From DAINRZ01 sp964634885 (GTDB lineage: Bacteria; Bacteroidota; Ignavibacteria; Kapaibacteriales; UBA2268): a stretch of DNA of 33,974 nucleotides. Below the pieces are notes generated by a model, which saw only the letters and a list, made by a program, of their open reading frames with translations, was not told the origin of the DNA and searched no databases. This document shows, in pieces, positions 1 to 6,929 of this stretch. Both the position numbers and the translations under genes were made by a program. Numbering within the stretch: position 1 is the stretch's first letter; each line of letters opens with the position of its first letter. The stretch covers positions 1-33,974 of the forward strand of contig CAZWLN010000050.1 of the NCBI GenBank assembly GCA_964634885.1. The letters run 5' to 3'.

Positions 1-2
1 AT

Positions 3-54
3 CTGGAGCGGTTTCCCACTACTTGGATAAGGAGGGGGCAGGGGGTGGTTGGAC
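3..54 (+). repeat. GGAGG-hairpin dispersed repeat, copy 1
   Basis: It reads CTGGAGCGGTTTCCC, then a degenerate left arm, then TTGGATAAGGAGGGGGCAGG and GGGTGGTTGGACT. The same series appears on the minus strand at 5663-5721 and on the plus strand at 33879-33937. The left hairpin arm is decayed in this copy. Confidence 0.8.
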
Positions 55-68
55 TGTCAAGTTCATAA

Positions 69-108
69 AGTAAGAAAAAGCAGTGCTGGAGCGGTTTACC
101 CCTCCTTT
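69..108 (+). repeat. GGAGG-hairpin dispersed repeat, truncated copy 2
   Basis: It contains GTAAGAAAAAGCAGTGCTGG, AGCGG and CCCCTCCTTT, matching the left half of the copy at 33879-33937, including its GTAAGAAAAAGCAG flank. It stops before the right arm, so it cannot form the hairpin. Confidence 0.7.
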
Positions 109-130
109 GTTTGAAAAAATATACCGGTAG

Positions 131-151
131 AGACAGGTCTCAGACCTGTCT
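131..151. repeat. 21-bp near-perfect palindrome
   Basis: AGACAGGTCT and AGACCTGTCT are exact reverse complements separated by one base. This could be a dyad operator or part of the local repeat cluster. It is about 330 bases from the rpsA start, so a direct regulatory role is uncertain. Confidence 0.5.
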
Positions 152-169
152 TCATATTCTTAATGCTTT

Positions 170-250
170 AGATGGACTCCACCTTGGCTTGTAATCTTAG
201 GGTGTAGTCCATCATTCCTACCGTCCTGACTTTGCAGGTGGAGTCCATCT
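170..250. repeat. 15-bp inverted repeat with a third degenerate copy
   Basis: AGATGGACTCCACCT (170-184) is the exact reverse complement of AGGTGGAGTCCATCT (236-250). A degenerate copy, GGTGTAGTCCATC, lies between them at 201-213. The function is unknown. Confidence 0.75.
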
Positions 251-266
251 TACTGATTGGCGGTGG

Positions 267-303
267 TTAACCTGCGGAAGGTAGTGAACCTTCGGCAGGT
301 TAA
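267..303. repeat. Long hairpin, CAGGTT-type dispersed repeat copy 1
   Basis: TTAACCTGCGGAAGGT (267-282) pairs with ACCTTCGGCAGGTTAA (288-303), giving 16 positions with one mismatch and a 5-base loop. There is no T tract, so it is not a standard terminator. A shorter relative lies at 5348-5378. Confidence 0.75.
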
Positions 304-478
304 GTCATGAAATGTCCCAGACACAAAAAAAGTGTAAATGATTTTATTTACAATAAATTATTTTGAATTTTTAATTATTATTATTATTTTAGTAAGCTCT
401 GCTATCTGATAAAGATAACAGAGTATGTTTATTGTAATTAACTATTGTTTAACTTTTATTTGAAAATTGGAGTTTCTA

Positions 479-2395
479 ATGTCAGAAACAGAAAAACCCA
501 TGGTGGAAGAAACACCGGAACAGGGCGACAGCGGGCTTAAAATGGAAAGCCTTGCCCATTCAACAAAACCCAGGCCCGTCGATTCAATGCAGGTTACTAC
601 TTTGCTCGAACTTGGTTTCGACAACCTCGAAATGGACGACGATACATTCCTTAAGATGTCTGAAAAGACAATCACTGCAATAAAAGAAGATGAACTTGTC
701 CATGGTAAAATTGTTACCATTACAAAAGACGAAGTTCATGTCGATATAGGTTTCAAGTCGGTTGGCGTTGTACCGAGAGCTGAACTGCTCAACGCTGAAA
801 CGCTTGAAGTCGGCGATGAGATCGATTGCTACATCGAAACAATGGAAGACCTGACAGGTAAACTGATCCTGTCAAGGCGCCGTGCCGACTTCATGAGGAT
901 TTGGGAAGACATCCTCAATCTCTATGATAAACAGGAAGTTGTACCCGTCAGGATTCTCAGAAGGATCAAAGGCGGCATGGTCGTTGACCTGCTCGGCATC
1001 GAAGCATTCCTTCCCGGTTCGCAGATCGATGTACGTCCCGTAAGAGACTTCGACGCCTGGGTCAGCAAAGTCATTGACGTAAGGGTTGTCAAAGTTAACC
1101 ATCCTAGCGAAAACGTCGTTGTAAGCCATAAAGTTCTTCTCGAAGAACAGCTCGCAGAACAGAGACATGCCATCATCGACAAACTCGAAAAAGGCCTCGT
1201 TCTCGAAGGTACCGTCAAAGCAATCTCCGACTTCGGCGTATTCGTCGATCTTGGCGGCGTTGACGGCCTCGTTCACATTACTGACCTTTCCTGGGGCAGG
1301 GTTACTCATCCCAGTGAAATCGTCAAACTCGACGAGATCGTTAAAGTTGTCGTTCTCGACTTCGACGCTGACAAGAAACGTATCTCCTTAGGTATGAAGC
1401 AGCTTACTCCTCATCCGTGGGATACCATCGGCGAAAAATACGAAAAGAACACCAAAGTACGCGGCAAAGTTGTCAGCCTGACAGACTATGGCGCATTCAT
1501 CGAAATCGAAAAAGGCATCGAAGGCCTCATCCACATCAGCGAAATGTCCTGGACACAGCATGTTAAACATCCTTCCCAGATCGTTTCCATGGGCCAGATT
1601 GTTGACGCCATCGTTCTCAACATCGACAAAGACGACAAGAAGCTTGCCCTCGGCATGAAACAACTCGAACCCGATCCCTGGGAAGACCTCATGCAGAAAT
1701 ATCCGGTAGCTTCGAAGCACAACGGCATCGTCCGTAACCTTACAAACTTCGGCGTTTTCGTCGAACTCGAACCCGGCGTTGACGGCCTCGTTCACATCAG
1801 CGACCTGTCCTGGACAAAGAAAATCAGGCATCCCGGCGAATTTGTCAAGAAAGGCGACGAACTTGAGGTCATCGTTCTCAGCATCGATCCTTCGCAGAGA
1901 AGAATTGCCCTCGGACACAAACAGATCAACGACAATCCCTGGAACTTCTTCGAAGATAAATACAAAGTTACAGCCGAAGCCGATGCCAAGATCGAAAGAA
2001 TCATCGAAAAAGGCGTCATCGTGGAATTGCCTGACGGCGTTGACGGTTTTGTTCCGGTATCGCAGCTTTCATTCGCACCTGTAAGGAACATCAGCGAATA
2101 CTTCAAGATCGGCGACAAACTGCCTCTGAAGGTTGTCGAATTCGACAAAGACGCAAAGAAGATCGTTCTTTCCGTTGTCGAAAGATTAAGGGGCGGCGAC
2201 CCGGCAGCCATCGAAGCATACAACGCCGAGCATCCGGTTCCCAACGCAGATAAATTCTCTGCCGACCCGAACATCCAGGTTGCAATCGACGAATCCGAAA
2301 TACCTGAAGAATTTACAGGTAAAGCATACGTAAAAGATGAAGCCTTTATTCCACCGGCACCAGCAGAAGAACCAGCTACACCGGCAGAAGAATAA
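479..2395 (+). CDS. rpsA: 30S ribosomal protein S1
   Basis: Ribosomal protein S1 is an RNA-binding protein of the 30S subunit that helps mRNA bind and unfold during initiation. The 638-residue product has about six S1 (OB-fold) repeats, at roughly residues 70-135, 155-220, 240-310, 325-397, 412-484 and 500-570. The middle repeats carry the typical pattern GVFVDLGGVDGLVHITDLSW or close variants. An acidic N-terminal extension of about 65 residues and an acidic Pro/Glu/Ala tail make it longer than the E. coli protein (557 residues). I chose ATG at 479 over the in-frame TTG at 467 because GGAG at 469-472 lies 6 bases before the ATG. The gene stands alone and ends in a strong terminator. It strongly prefers C-ending codons, as expected of a highly expressed gene. 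Confidence 0.97.
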   Translation: MSETEKPMVEETPEQGDSGLKMESLAHSTKPRPVDSMQVTTLLELGFDNLEMDDDTFLKMSEKTITAIKEDELVHGKIVTITKDEVHVDIGFKSVGVVPRAELLNAETLEVGDEIDCYIETMEDLTGKLILSRRRADFMRIWEDILNLYDKQEVVPVRILRRIKGGMVVDLLGIEAFLPGSQIDVRPVRDFDAWVSKVIDVRVVKVNHPSENVVVSHKVLLEEQLAEQRHAIIDKLEKGLVLEGTVKAISDFGVFVDLGGVDGLVHITDLSWGRVTHPSEIVKLDEIVKVVVLDFDADKKRISLGMKQLTPHPWDTIGEKYEKNTKVRGKVVSLTDYGAFIEIEKGIEGLIHISEMSWTQHVKHPSQIVSMGQIVDAIVLNIDKDDKKLALGMKQLEPDPWEDLMQKYPVASKHNGIVRNLTNFGVFVELEPGVDGLVHISDLSWTKKIRHPGEFVKKGDELEVIVLSIDPSQRRIALGHKQINDNPWNFFEDKYKVTAEADAKIERIIEKGVIVELPDGVDGFVPVSQLSFAPVRNISEYFKIGDKLPLKVVEFDKDAKKIVLSVVERLRGGDPAAIEAYNAEHPVPNADKFSADPNIQVAIDESEIPEEFTGKAYVKDEAFIPPAPAEEPATPAEE

Positions 2396-2425
2396 GTTTC
2401 TATCAGGAAATATTAGAATTGACTT

Positions 2426-2455
2426 GGGGCTGATGAATTTCAGCCCCTTTTTTTT
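2426..2455 (+). terminator. Rho-independent terminator of rpsA
   Basis: GGGGCTGA (2426-2433) pairs perfectly with TCAGCCCC (2440-2447) across a 6-base loop, followed directly by eight T (2448-2455). It lies 30 bases after the rpsA stop. The last T positions touch the stop codon of the convergent nth gene (2454-2456). Confidence 0.93.
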
Positions 2456-3101
2456 ACTCAAGCTTCGACGGGCAGAGATGAGCCAGTACGCAGGCAGCAC
2501 ACTTTGGCCTGCGGGCTATGCACACGGCCCTGCCGTGATTGATCAGGTAATGAGTGAGCATCACCCATTCGGTCTCGGGTATAATCTTCATCAGCTCAAA
2601 TTCGATTTTAACGGGATTGTCGGTATTTACAAGGCCTAATTTATTGGACAGGCGTATGACGTGCGTATCGACGACAATGCCGGGAATGGCGTAAGCATGG
2701 CCCAGGATGACATTGGCGGACTTACGGCCCACACCGGGTACCTGAAGCAGTTCCACCATTGTACCGGGAACCTTGCCTTCGTGGTTTTCCATTATATAAT
2801 TGGCAGCGGCAATTATATGCTTTGCTTTTGCTTTGTAATAGCCTGTAGAGTAGATGTCCCTTTCGAGTTCCTCCTGGCCGGCAACGGCAAAGTCCCCGAT
2901 GGACCTGTATTTCTTAAAAAGGATTTCTGTTACTTTGTTAACCCGTTCGTCGGTACACTGGGCGGAAAGAACTGTTGCCACAAGCAGCTCGAAATGCGTA
3001 TTGAAGTTGAGTTGGATGCCGGCTTGTGGATACTCACTTTTTAATAGTTCTGTAATTGTAGCGGCAAGAGCTGTTTTGTCATTCGATTTCGATTTTCTCA
3101 T
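2454..3101 (-). CDS. nth: Endonuclease III (DNA glycosylase/AP lyase)
   Basis: Endonuclease III removes oxidised pyrimidines from DNA and nicks the resulting abasic site, starting base excision repair. The 215-residue protein has the normal family length. The helix-hairpin-helix is at about residues 119-133 (LLQVPGVGRKSANVI), with the catalytic lysine at K127 and the catalytic aspartate at D145 in VVDTHV. The 4Fe-4S ligands C194, C201, C204 and C210 follow the family spacing C-x6-C-x2-C-x5-C. It begins 40 bases after the rel stop on the same strand, so it is probably co-transcribed with it. No clear Shine-Dalgarno is seen before the ATG. Confidence 0.96.
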   Translation of the reverse strand: MRKSKSNDKTALAATITELLKSEYPQAGIQLNFNTHFELLVATVLSAQCTDERVNKVTEILFKKYRSIGDFAVAGQEELERDIYSTGYYKAKAKHIIAAANYIMENHEGKVPGTMVELLQVPGVGRKSANVILGHAYAIPGIVVDTHVIRLSNKLGLVNTDNPVKIEFELMKIIPETEWVMLTHYLINHGRAVCIARRPKCAACVLAHLCPSKLE

Positions 3102-3141
3102 ACTTTAACCATTTGAAGTATTGTCTTGAAACATCTTGTAT

Positions 3142-5196
3142 TTACAGTGCTTTCATCGAGTCGACTACGCCTGTCTTTGTCAGTTTAAGCCTCAGTTTGT
3201 CGAGTTGGGAAATATCGGATATTTTTATTTCTGCCTGGATTATTGCGTTCTTGCTCTTGGAGCTTACCTGGCCTGTAGAAATAAGGTCAATTTTAAGCGT
3301 ATCTGTAACATCTGCAAGCTCGCGTATCATCTTTGAGTAGCTTTCGCCAAAGAGCCTTATCTTAACAATCTGGACAGAATCCTTCATGGCCCATTCGGCA
3401 TTTTTCAGGTTATCAGGCTGAATGGATTGGGATTTCAGGTAGTTGCAATCGGTTCTGTGGATTTTAATTCCTGTCTTTCTGGTAACGTAAGCTACGATGT
3501 CTTCACCTTTGATAGGGTTACAGCATTTGGCCAGTTTGGTTTCGATGTTGTGCATACCTTCAACTTTGATCTGCGGTTCCAATTTGCGGTCAGTAGTAAC
3601 TGAAGCTTTTGAAGCAGTCTTTTTCGGCTTTTGGAATGCGTCGGGGTAAATCTTTGCAAGCAGGTTCCTGCTGGGTTTTACGCCTCCCGTAGCCATCGAG
3701 AAAAAGAAGTCGTCGGCGCTTGCGAAACCGATCTTTTCGACGTAACGGCGGAAAAGCAGGTCGTCAGCTTTTCCAGCCAGTTCTTTCTTATATCTCTTTT
3801 TCAGTATCTCAAAACTTTGTTTTCCGTCGTTGATAAACTGAACGCGCTCATTGTTTTTGAACCACCTCATTATTTTTGAGCGTGCCCGTGAAGTAACGAC
3901 GAAATTAAGCCAGTCGCGCGATGGTTTGGCGTTTTTGTTCGAGATGATGTCAATGACATCGCCTGATTTCAAAGTCGTCGTGAGCTTTACGAATTTGCCG
4001 TTTACCCTGGCTCCTGTGATTTGGTAGCCCAGGTCTGTATGAATGGAGAAAGCGTAATCGACAGGAGTGGAACCGACAGGTAAAGCCCTGATGTCGCCTT
4101 TGGGTGTCAGGACATGGATGTGCTCTGTCTTCATCTCGCTTTTCAGCTTCTCTAACAATTCATGGGGGTTATCGAAGTATTCGTCGTTCTCGAGAAACTC
4201 TTTCAGTTGCATGATGCCGGTTTCATAGGAAGAAATTCCTTCCTTGTAAGCCCAGTGGGCTGAACTGCCGTATTCGGCTTCCTGGTGCATGTCCTCGGTT
4301 CTTATCTGTATTTCGAATTTGTCTCCGCTGCGGGTAAGTACCGTTGTCTGTATGGACCTGTAACCGTTAGGCTTGGGAAATGTAATCCAGTCGCGGAACC
4401 TGCCGTCGATGGGTATCCAGTTGCTGTGTACCACACCGAGAGTGAGGTAGCAGCTCTCAGGTGAATTGGTGATGACTCGCAAAGCCAGTAAGTCAAAAAT
4501 ATCATCGATTTCGAGTTCCCTGGCTTTCAGCTTACGGAAGATGCTGTACAGCCTTTTAACCCTGGACTGAAGCCTGAAAGTAATATTGTTTTTTGCAAGT
4601 ATTGTTTTCAGGTCATTGCTGATGACAGCGAGTTTTCTTTCATATTCCGTCCTCTTTTTCTCGACCGATTTGCTGAGTTTGCGAAAATCGTCTGGGAAGA
4701 GGCTTTTGAAAGCAATATCTTCCATCCCGGTGTAAATCTTACGTATTCCAAGCCGGTGGGCAATAGGGGAATAGAGATAGAGGCATTCCTCGGCAATTCG
4801 TTTCACATCTTTATCGTTATTGCTGTCCTTGTGTTTCAGGGCAATGAGGCGCTCGGCAAGTTTAATTATTATTATCAGCAGGTCGTCGGTCAGGTTGATA
4901 AACAGTTTTCTCAGTCCGGATATTTGTTCTTTGGATTCGGGAACATTGACGCTGCCGATCCGGGCGAGGAGCTCCAACTGGGAGACGACGCCTGCGCCGA
5001 AACTGTCGCCTATCAGTTTCCTGACGGCATTGTCTTTAATGTCTGCCTGAAGAAGATAGCCGACGGCAAGTGATGGCCCTCCGAGTTTAAGCGTCTTTAA
5101 CACATCGCATACCTGCCGGGAATAGTCCGCCGTCTCCGGGGAATATATCCTGCTGCCGATTGTCTCCAGCAGTTCTGATTGAGTCTCAATATCCAT
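3142..5196 (-). CDS. rel: RelA/SpoT-family (p)ppGpp synthetase with degenerate hydrolase domain
   Basis: This enzyme makes the alarmone (p)ppGpp from ATP and GDP/GTP, normally under ribosome control. Reading from the N-terminus of the 684-residue protein, there is a helical HD-like region (about 20-190), a synthetase domain (about 205-320; RVKRLYSIFRKL, GRFRDWITFPKPNGY, IQIRTEDMH, EYGSSAHWAYKEG), a TGS domain (about 375-445), a Cys-containing segment (LAKCCNPI) and a C-terminal ACT-like domain. The hydrolase residues are gone: LLHD-x-VED is replaced by LLQADIKD (48-55), and KLADRLHN by KLAERLIAL (112-120). The synthetase loop is RFRD, close to the RxKD of bifunctional Rel enzymes and unlike the ExDD of RelA. 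I infer a synthetase without hydrolase activity. It sits upstream of nth, and the Shine-Dalgarno is weak. Confidence 0.93.
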   Translation of the reverse strand: MDIETQSELLETIGSRIYSPETADYSRQVCDVLKTLKLGGPSLAVGYLLQADIKDNAVRKLIGDSFGAGVVSQLELLARIGSVNVPESKEQISGLRKLFINLTDDLLIIIIKLAERLIALKHKDSNNDKDVKRIAEECLYLYSPIAHRLGIRKIYTGMEDIAFKSLFPDDFRKLSKSVEKKRTEYERKLAVISNDLKTILAKNNITFRLQSRVKRLYSIFRKLKARELEIDDIFDLLALRVITNSPESCYLTLGVVHSNWIPIDGRFRDWITFPKPNGYRSIQTTVLTRSGDKFEIQIRTEDMHQEAEYGSSAHWAYKEGISSYETGIMQLKEFLENDEYFDNPHELLEKLKSEMKTEHIHVLTPKGDIRALPVGSTPVDYAFSIHTDLGYQITGARVNGKFVKLTTTLKSGDVIDIISNKNAKPSRDWLNFVVTSRARSKIMRWFKNNERVQFINDGKQSFEILKKRYKKELAGKADDLLFRRYVEKIGFASADDFFFSMATGGVKPSRNLLAKIYPDAFQKPKKTASKASVTTDRKLEPQIKVEGMHNIETKLAKCCNPIKGEDIVAYVTRKTGIKIHRTDCNYLKSQSIQPDNLKNAEWAMKDSVQIVKIRLFGESYSKMIRELADVTDTLKIDLISTGQVSSKSKNAIIQAEIKISDISQLDKLRLKLTKTGVVDSMKAL

Positions 5197-5347
5197 TCAA
5201 ATTTCACAATAATAAATAATACTTTTACTTTTTTAATATGTGTAAATACGATTTTGCAGGTAAATATTGAATTGAATAGGATTTTTTACCGGGAGTCAAT
5301 ATTTGAGTTAATGTTAATATGACGGCCCTGCTGGGCTTATTGATTAC

Positions 5348-5378
5348 ACCTGCTGAAAGTTTGGAACATTCGGCAGGT
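5348..5378. repeat. CAGGTT-type hairpin, degenerate copy 2
   Basis: ACCTGCTGAA (5348-5357) pairs with TTCGGCAGGT (5369-5378) with one G-U pair. The arms match those of the hairpin at 267-303 (ACCTGC...TTCGGCAGGTT), so the two are probably copies of one repeat. Confidence 0.6.
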
Positions 5379-5418
5379 TCACAACTGTTCCCACGCAGGC
5401 GGATGTTCACGGCGATGC

Positions 5419-5448
5419 TTGAACAAGGGGCTGCAGCCCTTTGTTCAA
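5419..5448. repeat. 30-base near-perfect palindrome
   Basis: The arms are TTGAACAA and TTGTTCAA, around a GGGCTGCAGCCC core. Every position pairs, with one G-U substitution. No T tract follows, so it is not an obvious terminator. It is about 220 bases from the rel start, on the upstream side. Confidence 0.7.
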
Positions 5449-5501
5449 TTGCCCACGTGAATATCTATATAAACTTGACGAACTGATTAACCCCATCCCA
5501 G

Positions 5502-5519
5502 CCTTCCCCAAGGGGAAGG
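5502..5519. repeat. CCTTCCCC/GGGGAAGG hairpin repeat
   Basis: CCTTCCCC (5502-5509) pairs with GGGGAAGG (5512-5519). Its surroundings (CCCC on one side, TTAATCAG...CGTCAAGTTTATA on the minus strand) resemble the layout of the GGAGG-hairpin repeats, so it may be a divergent relative. Confidence 0.55.
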
Positions 5520-5662
5520 GGAAATCCGGTCCGAAACGGAGCAGAATGTTTCTTTCTTTATCCGGCCCAAGTCATGAATGACTTTGCTATTGTCGAGGGG
5601 AAAGCCTTACCGGTTCTGCTTCTTCCTACTTGACGAACTTTATAAACTTGACGAACTGGAGA

Positions 5663-5721
5663 AGTCCAACCACCCCCTGCCCCCTCCTTATCCAAGGAGG
5701 GGAAAGCCGCTCTGGTTCAGC
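5663..5721 (-). repeat. GGAGG-hairpin dispersed repeat, copy 3
   Basis: The minus strand reads AGAGCGGCTTTCCCCTCC, TTGGATAAGGAGGGGGCAGG and GGGTGGTTGGACTT, matching the copies at 3-54 and 33879-33937. It forms a perfect 9-bp stem, CCCCTCCTT (5681-5689) with AAGGAGGGG (5694-5702), over a 4-base loop. It lies about 50 bases beyond the Sir2 stop and might end that transcript, although there is no T tract. Confidence 0.85.
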
Positions 5722-5726
5722 TTTTT

Positions 5727-5762
5727 AACTTTATTAACTTGAAAAACTTTATTAACTTGAAA
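5727..5762. repeat. 18-bp tandem duplication built of 9-bp ACT-units
   Basis: AACTTTATTAACTTGAAA occurs twice in direct succession (5727-5744 and 5745-5762). The stretch can be read as 9-base units each beginning ACT. Similar 9-base units (ACTTGACGA, ACTTTATAA) occur at about 5629-5657. Confidence 0.75.
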
Positions 5763-5769
5763 AACTGAG

Positions 5770-6612
5770 TTAACTCAGGAAACTTCCCAGTTCTTCGGCA
5801 ATCAGTTTCAATCCTTCCAAAGCTCCGGTTTCTATGGAAATGTGCCCCTTCGGTACCTTGAAATCCCGGGGATTTATCCTGATGATGGTGCCGTTGAAGT
5901 ACTGTGCGGTTTCTTCGGATTTGTATCTTACAGTTGCTACGCTGGTACCGGCTCCACATTCGATTATTGCCAGCCTGCTGCCTTTTACGAACTGCAGCCA
6001 GTCGCCCATTCTTTCCTCCTGCATATCCGTCCTCGACGAGATCCATTCCCAGTCGCTGAACATCAGGATATTCGGCCTTGCAAGGGCATCGCAGCGGGGG
6101 CAGCGGGGCAGAGGCTCCAGAGCCTTGAATTGATCCATGTCAACATTGACGGTCATATTGTCTGTGTCATATACAAGATGGTGGCAGGGTTTAGTGCATT
6201 GCAGGTGGTTGATGGATCCGTGGCATTCAGTAATGAAATCAGGGTCGAAGCCGGCTTTCTGGAAGTGGCCGTCGACGTTTGATGTGAAAACAAAGGAACC
6301 GTTCAGCATCTTCTGAGCAATTCTCTGCAAAATTTCATAACCTTCATGGGGGCTGGTGTCCCGGTACAGGTTGTACCTGTGGCCATAGAAAGCCCAAGCC
6401 ATTCCAGGGTGGGAGGCAAACCATTTAGGGTTCGCCATTTCTGTAAAAGTAACTCCAAGTTTTGCAATTGGCGGATAGGCTTTCCAGAAACCTTCGCGTC
6501 CCCGGAAGTCCGGCAACCCTGAGTCGACACCCATTCCGGCGCCTGCTGTGATGAATAGGGCGTCAGCCCGGGAAATTACTTCTGCTGCCTGTTTGATCTT
6601 TTCCTGCATCAT
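5770..6612 (-). CDS. Sir2-family NAD-dependent protein deacylase
   Basis: Sirtuins remove acyl groups from lysine side chains using NAD+, giving nicotinamide and O-acyl-ADP-ribose. This 280-residue protein shows the NAD-binding motif GAGMGVDSGLPDFRG (24-38), TSNVDGHFQKAG (110-121), the catalytic histidine H131 in ECHGSI and four zinc-binding cysteines (C139, C143, C171, C174). A GTSVATV segment near residue 223 corresponds to the second NAD-contacting motif. Two adjacent ATG codons (6612 and 6609) could each be the start. It appears to be a single-gene unit, between a repeat-rich spacer and a 317-base gap. The acyl group and protein targets cannot be told from the sequence. Confidence 0.93.
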   Translation of the reverse strand: MMQEKIKQAAEVISRADALFITAGAGMGVDSGLPDFRGREGFWKAYPPIAKLGVTFTEMANPKWFASHPGMAWAFYGHRYNLYRDTSPHEGYEILQRIAQKMLNGSFVFTSNVDGHFQKAGFDPDFITECHGSINHLQCTKPCHHLVYDTDNMTVNVDMDQFKALEPLPRCPRCDALARPNILMFSDWEWISSRTDMQEERMGDWLQFVKGSRLAIIECGAGTSVATVRYKSEETAQYFNGTIIRINPRDFKVPKGHISIETGALEGLKLIAEELGSFLS

Positions 6613-6929
6613 TCAAATTATCAAAAAAATAATTATACAAAAATGCTATATAGCCAAAATCGACGAGAGTTCAAAGTAATAATTATCTCATGAATGACTA
6701 TTAAAAGCGTCTTCCCTTTATTTCGAGAAATCCAAACCTGTGGATGTCAGAAAGGCAGGCAAGCCTTCGAGTCTTTCCAATAACATTACATTGAACATTG
6801 AAAGCATTAAAATATCCATTAATTGAATAATACAAAACCGTGCAAACCCGGTGTATCATTAGCAAGGTTTGCAGAATGTAATATATATCAATTATTTAAA
6901 TAGATTATCTTACTATTTCTATATATCAG
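6613..6929. other. AT-rich intergenic region between unknown operon and Sir2 gene
   Basis: No gene is seen. It must hold the minus-strand Sir2 promoter, but no convincing motif could be picked. One hairpin at 6841-6873 may end the minus-strand operon upstream. Confidence 0.6.
6841..6873 (-). terminator. Possible terminator of the three-gene operon
   Basis: TGCAAACC (6841-6848) pairs with GGTTTGCA (6866-6873) over a 17-base loop. On the minus strand the hairpin is followed by CGGTTTTGTATT, a weak T-rich run. It lies about 60 bases past the last gene's stop. The long loop and weak T run keep confidence low. Confidence 0.35.

Larger units (their letters stand above)
1..478. other. Repeat-rich intergenic region upstream of rpsA
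   Basis: No convincing gene lies here. The stretch holds a partial and a truncated copy of the GGAGG-hairpin repeat (3-54 and 69-108), a near-perfect short palindrome (131-151), a 15-bp inverted repeat (170-184 with 236-250) and a long hairpin (267-303). From about 320 it becomes very AT-rich, which is where the rpsA promoter should lie. I could not pick a promoter with confidence because of the base composition. Confidence 0.7.
5197..5769. other. Repeat-rich intergenic region between Sir2 gene and rel
   Basis: No gene is supported here. The rel promoter should lie in the AT-rich part next to 5197. The rest holds a degenerate CAGGTT-type hairpin (5348-5378), a 30-base palindrome (5419-5448), a CCTTCCCC/GGGGAAGG hairpin (5502-5519), several ACTTGACGA/ACTTTATAA short repeats (about 5470-5485 and 5629-5657), a minus-strand GGAGG-hairpin repeat (5663-5721) and an 18-base tandem duplication (5727-5762). 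Confidence 0.7.

Noticed and set aside
1..460. Possible CRISPR array or tRNA cluster in the repeat-rich left end
   Set aside because: The repeats are inverted hairpins of differing types with no regular direct-repeat/spacer spacing, and no cloverleaf can be drawn.
872..1918. Long open frames on the minus strand inside rpsA
   Set aside because: They are shadows of the highly biased S1 codons. They have no ribosome site and lack any recognisable domain, while the plus-strand S1 frame is certain.
5225..5410. 61-codon open frame in the repeat-rich spacer
   Set aside because: It runs through a hairpin repeat and has no ribosome site, and its sequence resembles no known protein.
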